From the NCBI RefSeq assembly GCF_900142675.1, contig NZ_FRBS01000002.1, positions 434,001 through 498,000 of the forward strand: a stretch of 64,000 nucleotides of DNA. The letters run 5' to 3'. The translations under genes and the position numbers were made by a program. Source of the stretch: Shouchella rhizosphaerae (GTDB lineage: Bacteria > Bacillota > Bacilli > Bacillales > Bacillaceae_D). Below the pieces are notes generated by a model. The model searched no databases. It was not told the DNA's origin and saw nothing but the letters and a program-made list of their open reading frames with translations. Shown here one piece after another: positions 42,841 through 50,893 of this stretch. Numbering within the stretch: the stretch's first letter is position 1; the number at the start of each line of letters is the position of its first letter.

Positions 42841-43656
42841 CTACTTCAGTAGACCGCTTAAATTATCATTTCTTTTTCTTTTATTCAACACGAGCAGGCT
42901 TGTAATGAGAATTAAATTAGCTATGGAAACAATAATACTGCCTTCAAATTTATATGTACCACCTGAAATCAACAAACTTCCTTGAAAAGTATTGATTAGA
43001 AGGTTTGGATAATCACCTGCCAAAGAAACGCCACCCAATATAATTGCCCCAACTGTATTCCAAATGAAATGGATAATTATTGGTGCCACTATTGTTCCTG
43101 TATACTCTAAAAGTAACGTTACAAATATGCTCATCGAAATAACATTAATCACTGGGATCATACCTGCTTCAAATGCGCCCCCATGCATCACGGTAAATAA
43201 AATTGTTGTTAAAATGGTTGCCACAATAACATTATATTTCTGTTTCCATAATTGATATAAATACCCTCTTACCAACAATTCCTGCATCGCAACATTCAAC
43301 AGTGATGCCAAAATCCAAATCCATATGTAATCAACACTGTTTTGACCCTGTATATTCATAGTTTTTGTAAGTAAGAAGACAGTTACTACGCTCCCTAACC
43401 ACAAGACACCTAAAACCATACCTATTAAAGAACTTTTTAAGAATCTTGGAGCTACAGGAATTGTAATTTTACCCTTTTCTACAATAAAAACGAAGACAAC
43501 TGACAACAAAACCACTACCACAAGGGGTGTAAACTCCCACCATAACCGTAAATACGCCTGACTGTTTGTATGTATATCAGGCGTAAATGATATTAAAATG
43601 GCCCAACTCATAAAAAAAATAATGGTTTTTAAAATGGTACTGGTTAACTTTTTCAT
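42841..43656 (-). CDS. CPBP family intramembrane protease-like protein
   Basis: A 271-residue membrane protein with about eight helices and the Abi/CPBP domain. Motif 1 reads MQELLVRG at 124-131, so the usual first Glu is Gln125 while Glu126 and Arg130 remain; motif 2 has His158 in FTVMHGG; motif 3 is HFIWN with His196 and Asn200. Family members are prenyl-protease-like glutamate proteases or bacteriocin-immunity proteins. The Gln replacement may weaken catalysis. The gene is clearly more AT-rich than ydbS-ydbT next to it and stands alone with its own terminator. Confidence 0.82.
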   Translation of the reverse strand: MKKLTSTILKTIIFFMSWAILISFTPDIHTNSQAYLRLWWEFTPLVVVVLLSVVFVFIVEKGKITIPVAPRFLKSSLIGMVLGVLWLGSVVTVFLLTKTMNIQGQNSVDYIWIWILASLLNVAMQELLVRGYLYQLWKQKYNVIVATILTTILFTVMHGGAFEAGMIPVINVISMSIFVTLLLEYTGTIVAPIIIHFIWNTVGAIILGGVSLAGDYPNLLINTFQGSLLISGGTYKFEGSIIVSIANLILITSLLVLNKRKRNDNLSGLLK

Positions 43657-43802
43657 TATTGATTCCTCTTTTCTACCTAAGACAAACTGTGCAGTAATCT
43701 GGTCCGTTTGCTGAATATCATACTTTTAATAGCTTAACACAAAAACAATATTTCTCTAAAATGGATAGCAAAAAGTACTGAGGAGGAAGGGGAACCGTCA
43801 AA

Positions 43803-43940
43803 GTTAACCAAATGCCTGAACAGAAAGAACGGATTAAGAGACGTAAAGAAAACCAAAGACTTGCGATGGAGAACGATATTTTAAAGCGAGCCGATGGGTG
43901 GATGGACGCTTGGAGTGAGAGGGAACGCAGTAATGGATAA
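43803..43940 (+). mobile_element. IS3-type orfA remnant
   Basis: An open stretch of 45 codons includes ENQRLAMENDILKRA, the coiled-coil segment found at the end of IS3 family OrfA proteins. No start, DDE domain or terminal repeats are found. Confidence 0.5.
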
Positions 43941-44067
43941 ACCGATTAAGATTCGCCAATTACTAGGAGCCGCTATTGCTTACGTGCCAGCCCTTTTTGT
44001 CATCAGTGGCCTCAGGGCTTTCTTTGTCGGGTTTCTCCCGCGAGCGACCATAGGATTAAAAAGATGA
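43933..44067 (+). pseudogene. ABC exporter permease fragment
   Basis: A 44-codon frame MDKPIKIRQLLGAAIAYVPA followed by a helix with LFVISGLRAFFVGFLPRA resembles a single internal segment of ABC-2 type drug-export permeases. It overlaps the IS3 remnant in another frame. It is too short to work alone. Confidence 0.4.
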
Positions 44068-44130
44068 ACTCCTTTATGTTATAGAAGCAAATGAGGAAAA
44101 CAAGCCCTAAAGGCAAGAATTCTCTATGGT

Positions 44131-44162
44131 GTCGCACTCTATGTGGTTATATCGATTGAAAG
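44131..44162 (+). repeat. Lone degenerate type I-C CRISPR-like repeat
   Basis: The first 15 bases are identical to the array repeat at 50457 (GTCGCACTCTATGTG) and the segment GATTGAAA near the 3' end is also identical. The seven differences fall mainly in the second half of the stem, destroying the hairpin. No neighbouring copy is found. Confidence 0.6.
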
Positions 44163-44258
44163 TGGCTAAGGCTTTAGTATCCCATTCTCTGCATGTCGGT
44201 GGATGTTGACATCAGGAACAGGTGGTGCGCCTGATAACTTAGGGCAATTTATCCATTT

Positions 44259-44299
44259 AAAAAGTGCAGAACCTGTAAAAGAACCACAGCGTTCTGCAC
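44259..44299 (-). terminator. Terminator of the GH4-PTS operon
   Basis: Stem GTGCAGAAC/GTTCTGCAC with an 18-base loop; the minus strand continues TTTTTAAA. It lies 85 bases after the GH4 stop. Confidence 0.75.
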
Positions 44300-44383
44300 G
44301 TTATTTATAGGGAGGGGGCTTGTAGAAGGAAAGTGTTGTTAGGTGAAATCCTCCTTGCCTGAGAAAGGGGGAATCGTTGCTCA

Positions 44384-45700
44384 CTATTGGAATTGGGGCA
44401 AATCCGTTTTGTGCGCTTCTAGCATCTCATCCAATATCTCTTTTGCTTTTACGTCGCTCGTAATTAGCGGGTTGATGCAAAGAGCCAGTAATGCTTGTTC
44501 ATAAGAACCTGTTACGGCCGCTTCAATCGCCACTAGTTCAAATGATTTGATTTGTTGGATGAGGCCATTGATCGAGTAAGGAAGTTCTCCTATAGCTAAT
44601 GGAATGGGCCCCTGCTTTGTGACAATGCAGTTAACTTCAACGACTGTATCGTTAGGGAGATTGGTAATCGCCCCTTCATTGCGGGTGTTGAGTGTTTGGA
44701 CATCCCCTTTATCGTTGTAAATGGAAGAAATTAAATTACACGCAGCATCACTGTAATAGGCGCCTCCGCGTTTTTCGAGCTGTGGTGGCTTTATGTCAAG
44801 GTCGGGGTCTTTATAGAGTTCGAACAATTCATCTTCTAATTGCTTAACGACTTCGGCGCGTGTCTTACCTTGTTTAAACTCTTCCAATTCCTTTTGCAAG
44901 ATTTCGTTCGTTTTGTAATAATAGCGATGATACGGGCTCGGTATGCAGCCAAGCGCCTTCATAAACGCCTTCTCCCAAGGGAGTGGGATGATGTTTTTCA
45001 TTGTTACTTCATGATCGGGATCTGTTACTAAGTCGATGACGTCATTCAATCTCGATTCACCGTTTACATGGACGTCAAGGCCGTAGGACATATGGTTTAG
45101 CCCAGCAAATGTAATCGTCAGTTGGTCAGGTGGGACGTCTAATAATGTCGCTATGGTCATTTTCGTGTTGATCGGTACATTGCAGACGCCGATGATTTTT
45201 TTGTGTTGACTATATTTCATGACCGCTTCTGTGACAATTCCAGCAGGGTTGGTAAAGTTGATGAGCCACGCATTTGGGCATAGTTCGTGCATTTGTTCGG
45301 CGATCTCTAATAAGACGGGAATGGTTCGGAGTGCTTTAAATAAACCACCTGCCCCGTTTGTTTCCTGGCCGATCATCCCGTGTTTTAATGGAATGCGTTC
45401 GTCTTTAATCCGAGCCTCTAATAAGCCAACACGCATTTGCGTTGTAACAAAATCGGCGTCTTTCAATGCTTCTTTTCGGTCAAAGGTGGTATAAATAGTG
45501 ATCGGCAGGCCCGCCTTTTTCACCATTCGCTTCGCCAAGTTTCCGACAATCTCTAGTTTTTCTTTTCCTTTTTCTATATCAACTAGCCACAGTTCGCGAA
45601 CGGGAAGCTCTTTATGGCGTTTTATTAATCCTTCAACGAATTCAGGTGTATAACTTGATCCCCCGCCAATCGTTACGATTTTAATGCCTTTCTTACCCAA
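44384..45700 (-). CDS. Glycoside hydrolase family 4 6-phospho-glycosidase
   Basis: A 438-residue GH4 enzyme of the 6-phospho-beta-glucosidase group (LicH/CelF/ChbF-like). It needs NAD+ and a divalent metal and cleaves 6-phosphorylated disaccharides made by the PTS. VTIGGGSSYTPEF at 9-21 binds NAD; GQETNGAGG is at 111-119, NPAG at 151-154; the metal ligands are Cys173 in GVCNVP and His203 in GLNHMS. The TTG at 45700 has GGAGG eight bases upstream; an ATG seven codons earlier is alternative. It overlaps the preceding small membrane gene by eight bases. Cellobiose, chitobiose or a related sugar is likely. Confidence 0.88.
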   Translation of the reverse strand: MGKKGIKIVTIGGGSSYTPEFVEGLIKRHKELPVRELWLVDIEKGKEKLEIVGNLAKRMVKKAGLPITIYTTFDRKEALKDADFVTTQMRVGLLEARIKDERIPLKHGMIGQETNGAGGLFKALRTIPVLLEIAEQMHELCPNAWLINFTNPAGIVTEAVMKYSQHKKIIGVCNVPINTKMTIATLLDVPPDQLTITFAGLNHMSYGLDVHVNGESRLNDVIDLVTDPDHEVTMKNIIPLPWEKAFMKALGCIPSPYHRYYYKTNEILQKELEEFKQGKTRAEVVKQLEDELFELYKDPDLDIKPPQLEKRGGAYYSDAACNLISSIYNDKGDVQTLNTRNEGAITNLPNDTVVEVNCIVTKQGPIPLAIGELPYSINGLIQQIKSFELVAIEAAVTGSYEQALLALCINPLITSDVKAKEILDEMLEAHKTDLPQFQ

Positions 45701-45998
45701 GCAGATCGCCTCCAAACACAAACGTCATTAATGCGCTCGTAGCAAAGCCGACAATAATGGCGATGCGTATTCTTTGTCTATTTAATCGTTTGTCCGTTGT
45801 TTTTCCGTCAATTTTCGTTAGTACAATGCCTATTCCAATAGCTGCAGAAATCCCTGCGCTTAGAAAGGCACTCATCGTTTCAGAAAGGTGAATGTATTTG
45901 AGTGGAATGGAAAGGAGAAGCATTCCAAAAAACAAAATCATCATAAAGACGAAAACACCTTTAGGGCTTATGCGAGGAATTAATCTTGATTGCTCCAC
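45693..45998 (-). CDS. Small membrane protein in PTS operon
   Basis: A 101-residue protein with three hydrophobic helices (about 14-34, 41-62 and 78-96) joined by a basic loop (KIDGKTTDKRLNRQRIR). No family is recognised. GTG start with AGGAGG seven bases upstream. Its place between the PTS IIC and the GH4 gene, overlapping the latter, makes co-expression certain; a helper role in sugar uptake is possible but unproven. Confidence 0.6.
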   Translation of the reverse strand: MEQSRLIPRISPKGVFVFMMILFFGMLLLSIPLKYIHLSETMSAFLSAGISAAIGIGIVLTKIDGKTTDKRLNRQRIRIAIIVGFATSALMTFVFGGDLLG

Positions 45999-46021
45999 AA
46001 GACAACCTCCTAATGACCTAA

Positions 46022-46046
46022 TGAGGGGATCGGAAGGATCCCCTCA
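46022..46046 (-). promoter_or_regulatory. Intercistronic hairpin after PTS IIC
   Basis: Perfect ten-base stem TGAGGGGATC/GATCCCCTCA with a five-base loop and no T run, 10 bases after the IIC stop. It probably protects the upstream mRNA or lowers expression of the distal genes. Confidence 0.6.
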
Positions 46047-46056
46047 GGCCCGTATT

Positions 46057-47325
46057 TTATTGCTCTTCGTTTTGTTCCATCGCAAGCATTTTTTTGTCGT
46101 AGATTCGTAGAAATGGCAAATAAATCACGACAGATATGGCAAGGTTTACTAGGACAAGAATAATGGAACGCCAATCGCCACCTGTCGCTAAATAGGCGCC
46201 TATTGGGGCCGGGAGTGTCCACGGTGCTTTTATAAATGTAGGCGATACAAGGCCAACAGAAGTCGCTAAATAGGCAATGACGGCTGTAATGATTGGCGTG
46301 ATAATAAACGGAATGACTAAAATCGGATTTAATACGATAGGTAAACCAAAAATAACGGGTTCATTAATATTAAAAATACTTGGTACGGCAACGGTTCTAC
46401 CTAGACTTTTTAAATACTTGGACCGTGCAAAAATCAACATGACAATGACTAGGCCTAACGTTGCGCCGGAGCCGCCAATCCATATAAACCATTGATATAA
46501 AGGTTCTGGGGCGATATGCGGAAGTTCACTTGCGCCTGATGCGACGGCTTCGCCATTTTTTAATAAGTATGTTTCCCATAGTGGGCGGGCAACGGAACCA
46601 ACAACAGACACGCCGTGAATTCCGAAAGACCAGAAAAATGTAATTAAAAATACGGGTACCAATACCCCAAATAAGCTATCGCCAGCTGTGACGAGTGGGA
46701 CCGTTAATTTCTCCACGAGAGCGTGCAAATTGACGCCCATAATGATTGTAATAAGCGTCATCAGCATAATGACAATCGCGACAGGGATGAGCGCTTCGAA
46801 TGAACGGCTGACGGACGCGGGCACTGCCTCAGGAAGCCGAATCGTTATATTTCTTTGTTTACATATCCTAAAGATTTCGACAGATAGAATCGAAACGATA
46901 ATCGTTACGAAAAGCCCACTTCCACCTAGATATTGCATCGGCAGCACAAAGCCTAACTCTTCAACAACAGAGGGAGTAATGGTCAACAGCAAGGAAGCGA
47001 CTGCGATTTGACCACCAGACAATGGGTCGACTTTATAAGATTGTGCTAAGTTATAGCCAATGCCGAACGCCACGTATAACGACATGATAAACATGGTCAT
47101 TCGATAAGGGATTAAAATTTGGTCAGCATTTTCCGTCGCCCATTGAGTCATTCCCCACGATTCGGGCAACGGAGGGAACGCAATAATTAAGAAGAATGAA
47201 CCGACGATAATAAATGGCAAGGAGGAGACAACTCCATCGCGTACAGCTAAAAGGTGCCGCTGTTCCGCGAGCCTTGCCATCGGGTTAGATACTCTCTTTT
47301 CCAAGAAATCAATGAATTTCCCCAT
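46057..47325 (-). CDS. PTS lactose/cellobiose family IIC permease
   Basis: A 422-residue membrane protein of the CelB type with about ten helices. It forms the sugar channel of a phosphotransferase system; the B and A components are separate genes nearby. Typical sequences are MARLAEQRHLLAVRDGVVSS near the start, FFWSFGIHGVSVVG, and SIFNINEPVIFGLPIVLNP with the Glu that binds sugar. ATG with a modest GAGAGG site about 11 bases upstream. It is transcribed with the IIB gene upstream and the small membrane protein and GH4 genes downstream. Confidence 0.92.
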   Translation of the reverse strand: MGKFIDFLEKRVSNPMARLAEQRHLLAVRDGVVSSLPFIIVGSFFLIIAFPPLPESWGMTQWATENADQILIPYRMTMFIMSLYVAFGIGYNLAQSYKVDPLSGGQIAVASLLLTITPSVVEELGFVLPMQYLGGSGLFVTIIVSILSVEIFRICKQRNITIRLPEAVPASVSRSFEALIPVAIVIMLMTLITIIMGVNLHALVEKLTVPLVTAGDSLFGVLVPVFLITFFWSFGIHGVSVVGSVARPLWETYLLKNGEAVASGASELPHIAPEPLYQWFIWIGGSGATLGLVIVMLIFARSKYLKSLGRTVAVPSIFNINEPVIFGLPIVLNPILVIPFIITPIITAVIAYLATSVGLVSPTFIKAPWTLPAPIGAYLATGGDWRSIILVLVNLAISVVIYLPFLRIYDKKMLAMEQNEEQ

Positions 47326-47349
47326 GACGTTCGCCTCTCTTTTTCTTCT

Positions 47350-47658
47350 TTATTTCACTAATTCTTGAAGCGTTTTCAACAATGTCGGACCGCCTAGTGG
47401 TGTATAGGCTTGCGGTGGAATTGGCCCACAAGGAACCCCGTATGCATCTGCTTCTTTTTTAATGTTGTCAAAACGATGTTTGATTTGCGGCGCTACCATC
47501 ACGACATCCCAGTTGTTTTCTAGCTCTGCTGCCACTTCACTTGAACCAATCGCTTTTACTTCCAGGGCTTGTCCATGTTTTTCTGCTTCTTTCTTCAGGG
47601 TGTTGACGACGATCGCGCTAGACATACCACCTGAACATACAAACAATACTTTTGTCAT
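47350..47658 (-). CDS. PTS lactose/cellobiose family IIB component
   Basis: A 102-residue soluble IIB protein. The phosphorylated Cys8 stands in VLFVCSGGMSS, and VVMVAPQIKHRFDNIK is conserved in cellobiose IIB proteins. It takes phosphate from IIA-His and hands it to the sugar bound by IIC. The ATG at 47658 is chosen for family length; a TTG two codons upstream, closer to AAGGAGA, is equally possible. First gene of the minus-strand operon, just after the promoter and cre site. Confidence 0.92.
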   Translation of the reverse strand: MTKVLFVCSGGMSSAIVVNTLKKEAEKHGQALEVKAIGSSEVAAELENNWDVVMVAPQIKHRFDNIKKEADAYGVPCGPIPPQAYTPLGGPTLLKTLQELVK

Positions 47659-47713
47659 TTCCAATCATCTCCTTCATGATTTTAAACTGTGAAGTTGTCT
47701 TTTGATTCTTTCT

Positions 47714-47727
47714 TGAAAAGGTTTTCA
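47714..47727. promoter_or_regulatory. Catabolite-responsive element (cre)
   Basis: TGAAAAGGTTTTCA is palindromic and matches the cre pattern TGWAANCGNTNWCA at all but one centre base. It lies just downstream of the minus-strand promoter, where bound CcpA would block transcription. Confidence 0.65.
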
Positions 47728-47736
47728 CTTACATGT

Positions 47737-47765
47737 ATTATAGGGTTAATGAAATAAAAATTCAA
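47737..47765 (-). promoter_or_regulatory. Sigma-A promoter of the IIB-IIC-GH4 operon
   Basis: On the minus strand TTGAAT, 17-base spacer, perfect TATAAT. Confidence 0.75.
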
Positions 47766-47844
47766 TATAGTTATAGAGAAAAGCTAATTTAAATTTCGTA
47801 TTATGTTTTTTTAATGAACGTAGAACATGTGAGGAGGAGTTACG

Positions 47845-48183
47845 ATGAACGTAGAGGTGGAAATATTCAACATGATTTCGAACGCAGGTGATGCAAAATC
47901 GATTGCTTATGAAGCGTTAAAATTAGCGCAAAACAACGATTTTCATTTAGCGAATGAGAAATTGGAAACAGCCAATAAAACGTTAGCAAAAGCACATAAT
48001 ACCCAGACAAAATTGATTCAAGCAGAAATCAATGGGGAGCATGTGGAACAGTCTTTATTAATGGTCCATGCGCAAGACCACTTAATGGCAGCTATTAGCG
48101 AGATGTCATTAATTGAACAGATGATCGCCATTCTCCGCAGGGTAGCTCAATTAGAAGCGAGATCGGAAAGTGAGAGTGTGTAA
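47845..48183 (+). CDS. PTS lactose/cellobiose family IIA component
   Basis: A 112-residue helical IIA protein. The motif LLMVHAQDHLM places the phosphorylated His at 75, and the N-terminal ISNAGDAKSIAYEAL is typical of LacF/CelC. It accepts phosphate from HPr and passes it to the IIB protein encoded on the other strand. The ATG follows GAGGAGG. It is first in a plus-strand operon with mupG and a sugar kinase, so the A component is split from IIB and IIC across a divergent promoter region. Confidence 0.9.
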   Translation: MNVEVEIFNMISNAGDAKSIAYEALKLAQNNDFHLANEKLETANKTLAKAHNTQTKLIQAEINGEHVEQSLLMVHAQDHLMAAISEMSLIEQMIAILRRVAQLEARSESESV

Positions 48184-48185
48184 AC

Positions 48186-49271
48186 ATGCAGCAGCTAGGG
48201 ATATCGATTTATCCAAATCATTCAACAGCAGAAAAGGACAAACAGTATATACACGTAGCAAACCAATACGGGTTTACACGTGTATTTACTTGTCTATTAT
48301 CAGTAGAACAAGACAACATTTTAGCTAGCTTCCAAGAGACGATTCACTATGCCAAACAGCTTGGGATGGAGGTCATATGCGATATCAATCCACGTGTATT
48401 CAAGGATTTGGGTATTTCTTATGATGATCTCACTTTTTTTAAAAACCTTGGAGCGGATGGCATCCGGTTAGACCTTGGTTTTACTGGAAACGAAGAGTCA
48501 ATGATGACGTTTAATCCTCATGGGTTGTTCATAGAAGTCAACATGAGCAATTCTACGAAATACATTGACAATATTTTAAGCTTCCAACCCAACCGCAATA
48601 AGTTAATAGGTTGTCATAATTTTTACCCTCATCGCTATAGTGGATTGTCTTATGATTTCTTTATAGAATGCAGTGAGAAGTTTAAAAAATATGGATTAAG
48701 GACGGCTGCTTTTGTCTCTTCACAGGCGGCATCGTTTGGACCATGGCCGATTGTCGAAGGGCTGCCGACACTAGAAATGCATCGTGGTTTGCCTATTGAC
48801 GTTCAAGCGAAACATTTGTTTGCCACGCGGTTGATTGATGATGTCATTATAGGCAATGCTTACGCCTCTGAAGAGGAACTTAAGCGTTTAAGCCAAATAA
48901 ACAAGGCGAAACTGACATTTAATCTAGAACTCGTTGACTCTGTGAGCGATCTTGAGAAAAAAATTCTATTTGATGAACCCCACTTTTATCGAGGCGATGT
49001 TTCTGACTATATGATCCGCTCTACCCAAAGCCGCGTTAAATATAGAGGGGAAGCTTTCCCACCCCACAATACAACAGACATAAAAAGAGGGGATGTCGTC
49101 ATAGAAAGTGAATTATATGAACAATATGCCGGTGAATTGCAAATTGCTTTAAAGGATATGACCAATTCGGGCCGGACAAATGTTATTGCGAGGATCAGAG
49201 AAGAGGAGATTTTCTTAATTGATTCCTTAAAGCCATGGGACAAATTTGCCTTTTCAGAATGGGATGGGTGA
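48186..49271 (+). CDS. mupG: MupG-like TIM-barrel protein (DUF871)
   Basis: A 361-residue DUF871 protein. The N-terminal TIM barrel opens LGISIYPNHSTAEKDKQYI and holds CDINPRVFKDLG, DGIRLDLGF and GCHNFYPHRYSGLSYDFF; a C-terminal cyclophilin-like domain has RGDVSDYMIRSTQSRVKYRG. In Staphylococcus aureus MupG is a 6-phospho-N-acetylmuramidase that splits MurNAc-6P-GlcNAc after PTS uptake. That reaction would fit here, with the kinase next door taking the freed GlcNAc, but no MurQ etherase is seen. The start is two bases after the IIA stop. Confidence 0.85.
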   Translation: MQQLGISIYPNHSTAEKDKQYIHVANQYGFTRVFTCLLSVEQDNILASFQETIHYAKQLGMEVICDINPRVFKDLGISYDDLTFFKNLGADGIRLDLGFTGNEESMMTFNPHGLFIEVNMSNSTKYIDNILSFQPNRNKLIGCHNFYPHRYSGLSYDFFIECSEKFKKYGLRTAAFVSSQAASFGPWPIVEGLPTLEMHRGLPIDVQAKHLFATRLIDDVIIGNAYASEEELKRLSQINKAKLTFNLELVDSVSDLEKKILFDEPHFYRGDVSDYMIRSTQSRVKYRGEAFPPHNTTDIKRGDVVIESELYEQYAGELQIALKDMTNSGRTNVIARIREEEIFLIDSLKPWDKFAFSEWDG

Positions 49272-49275
49272 GCAA

Positions 49276-50172
49276 ATGTACGTGATCGGGCTTGACGCAG
49301 GCGGCACGAAAACACACGGGGCTGTAATCGATCAGGAGCAAAACATTCATTTTTCGATCGAGACAGGGCCAGGAAACGTAGCTGTTGATAGCGAAAAAGC
49401 AAAAGAACATATAATGGCTGCCATACAAGCTTGTATACAAAGTAAGTACGGCAGTCTCTGTAAAGCGATTGTTTTAGGGATCGCCGGAATTGAAAAAGGG
49501 CATTTAAAAAGCGAATTCAAAACATTGGTTGAACAACACTTCCAATTGCCTGCATTGATGTTAAACGATGCCGAACTTGCGCTTTATGCCGTTCTCGAAG
49601 ACGAAAATGGGGTATTGGCAATCGCAGGCACCGGCTCCGTATTGATTGGCAAAAAGGATGCAACGATCAAAATGGTTGGCGGTTGGGGGCATCTGCTCGG
49701 GGATGAAGGAAGCGCTTATCACATCGGAATACAAGCGTTAAAGCAATTAGCCTCGGAAATCGAGCAGGGGACCATTCAAACCAAATTAGCCAAGGCTTTG
49801 GCTACTCAGTACCAATTACCCGACGCATCAGCGGTAAAGGAGTTTGTTTACTCTTCCACCAAAAAAGAAATTGCCGACATCGCCCTGTTTGTGTATCGAC
49901 GTGCACAAGACGACACAGATGCAAAAAAACTATTGGAACAAGCAGGAGAAGAACTAGCCCAGCAAGCCATTCGGTTAGTTAAACAACTTGAATTAGAAAC
50001 ATCGTCGATCCCGATCATAGTAAAAGGGAGTTTATTAGAGAAAAACGAATTTGTGCGCCACCATTTTGCCGAAAAACTAAAACAATGTTCAGCTGACATT
50101 TCGATTGTTTGTAAAAACCGACCAGCCGTAACAGGCGCTTTGCATGCATGGAAGATTTCAAGTCACCATTAA
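49276..50172 (+). CDS. BadF/BadG family sugar kinase (GlcNAc kinase-like)
   Basis: A 298-residue ASKHA-fold kinase. The phosphate 1 loop is GLDAGGTKTHG at 5-15, IAGTGSV is the phosphate 2 loop, and GGWGHLLGDEGSAYHIG is diagnostic of the N-acetylglucosamine kinase branch (MurK/NagK-like). It probably phosphorylates free GlcNAc or MurNAc produced by the MupG-like enzyme. The ATG at 49276 follows GGTGA, which overlaps the mupG stop; longer upstream frames would run into mupG. Last gene before the CRISPR leader. Confidence 0.85.
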   Translation: MYVIGLDAGGTKTHGAVIDQEQNIHFSIETGPGNVAVDSEKAKEHIMAAIQACIQSKYGSLCKAIVLGIAGIEKGHLKSEFKTLVEQHFQLPALMLNDAELALYAVLEDENGVLAIAGTGSVLIGKKDATIKMVGGWGHLLGDEGSAYHIGIQALKQLASEIEQGTIQTKLAKALATQYQLPDASAVKEFVYSSTKKEIADIALFVYRRAQDDTDAKKLLEQAGEELAQQAIRLVKQLELETSSIPIIVKGSLLEKNEFVRHHFAEKLKQCSADISIVCKNRPAVTGALHAWKISSHH

Positions 50173-50456
50173 ATAGGACCAACTTTTGTGCCTGGGCCGT
50201 TTCTTTAGAACGATTCAAGAGACAATGTTGAACCCAAGGGAAAGGATCACCTAAACGAGGATAACGAACAGTCAAAGTGCGAACCCCAAGCGCACATAAA
50301 ATCCCTCGATCACCCGCACCAAAAATGGCCTTATATATGTGTTAAAATGTACAAAGATGTAATAATATGGTCTCATTTGCTGTGCTATGATAGAAAATAG
50401 AAGCGAAATCAATCATTTTCGGTTGTTTATTTTCCGGAAAATGGGTAAATGTCGCT
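50173..50456 (+). promoter_or_regulatory. CRISPR leader of type I-C kind
   Basis: An AT-rich, gene-free stretch before the first repeat. At 50277-50318 it contains GTGCGAACCCCAAGCGCAC and then AAAATCCCTCGATCACCCGCACC. I recall a very similar block (GTGCGAACC...AAGCGCACAT...GGTTCGCAC) between cas2 and the array in type I-C loci. Here it directly follows a sugar kinase gene; the cas genes are missing. Confidence 0.65.
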
Positions 50457-50820
50457 GTCGCACTCTATGTGAGTGCGTGGATTGAAATATGTCAGACATG
50501 GCCTGATTGGCAAGCGTATATCGTCGCACTCTATGTGAGTGCGTGGATTGAAATTTTGGGCTCCTAATAACGTTTTATACATATTCTCACGTCGCACTCT
50601 ATGTGAGTGCGTGGATTGAAATGATCATCGTTTCCCCTCCTATCTATAATCCGCAGTCGCACTCTATGTGAGTGCGTGGATTGAAATTGAAATTGCGCCC
50701 TCCTGCGTAAACAGTGGGGCAAGTCGCACTCTTTGTGAGTGCGTGGATTGAAATCCCATAATCGTGTCTTTAGCATCGCCATATAGTGGTCGCACTCTAT
50801 GCGAGTGCGTCGATTGAATC
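50457..50820 (+). CRISPR. Type I-C CRISPR array, six repeats and five spacers
   Basis: Repeats of 32 bases at 50457, 50523, 50591, 50656, 50723 and 50789; spacers of 34, 36, 33, 35 and 34 bases. The repeat starts GTCGCACTCTATGTG and ends GTGGATTGAAAT, with a seven-base stem CGCACTC/GAGTGCG. Repeats 1-4 are identical, repeat 5 has one change and repeat 6 four, so the degenerate end is at the right and the leader at the left. The B. halodurans-like sequence indicates type I-C. No cas gene is in the window. Confidence 0.95.
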
Positions 50821-50893
50821 TTTTTAACAGATGCTACCGATTCCGCATCTAAAGGTCACACGTGTGTAAGTAGAGTTTGGCCCCCACTCTTTT

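Larger units (their letters stand above)
42742..43703. repeat. Short direct repeats flanking the CPBP gene
   Basis: CAGTAATCTGGT occurs at 42742-42753 and again at 43692-43703, on either side of the AT-rich CPBP gene. It may mark an insertion or may be chance for 12 bases. Confidence 0.3.
43657..44383. other. Region of gene debris
   Basis: No intact gene. From left to right it holds an IS3 orfA-like fragment, an overlapping ABC permease-like fragment, a lone CRISPR-like repeat and the terminator of the GH4 operon. This points to past insertions and deletions. Confidence 0.6.

Noticed and set aside
50564-50782. 72-codon minus-strand frame reading FNPRTHxECD repeatedly
   Set aside because: It is the translation of the CRISPR repeats themselves.
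50855-50886. Possible seventh CRISPR repeat at spacer distance from repeat 6
   Set aside because: Only the first few bases (GTCACAC versus GTCGCAC) match; the rest is not alignable.
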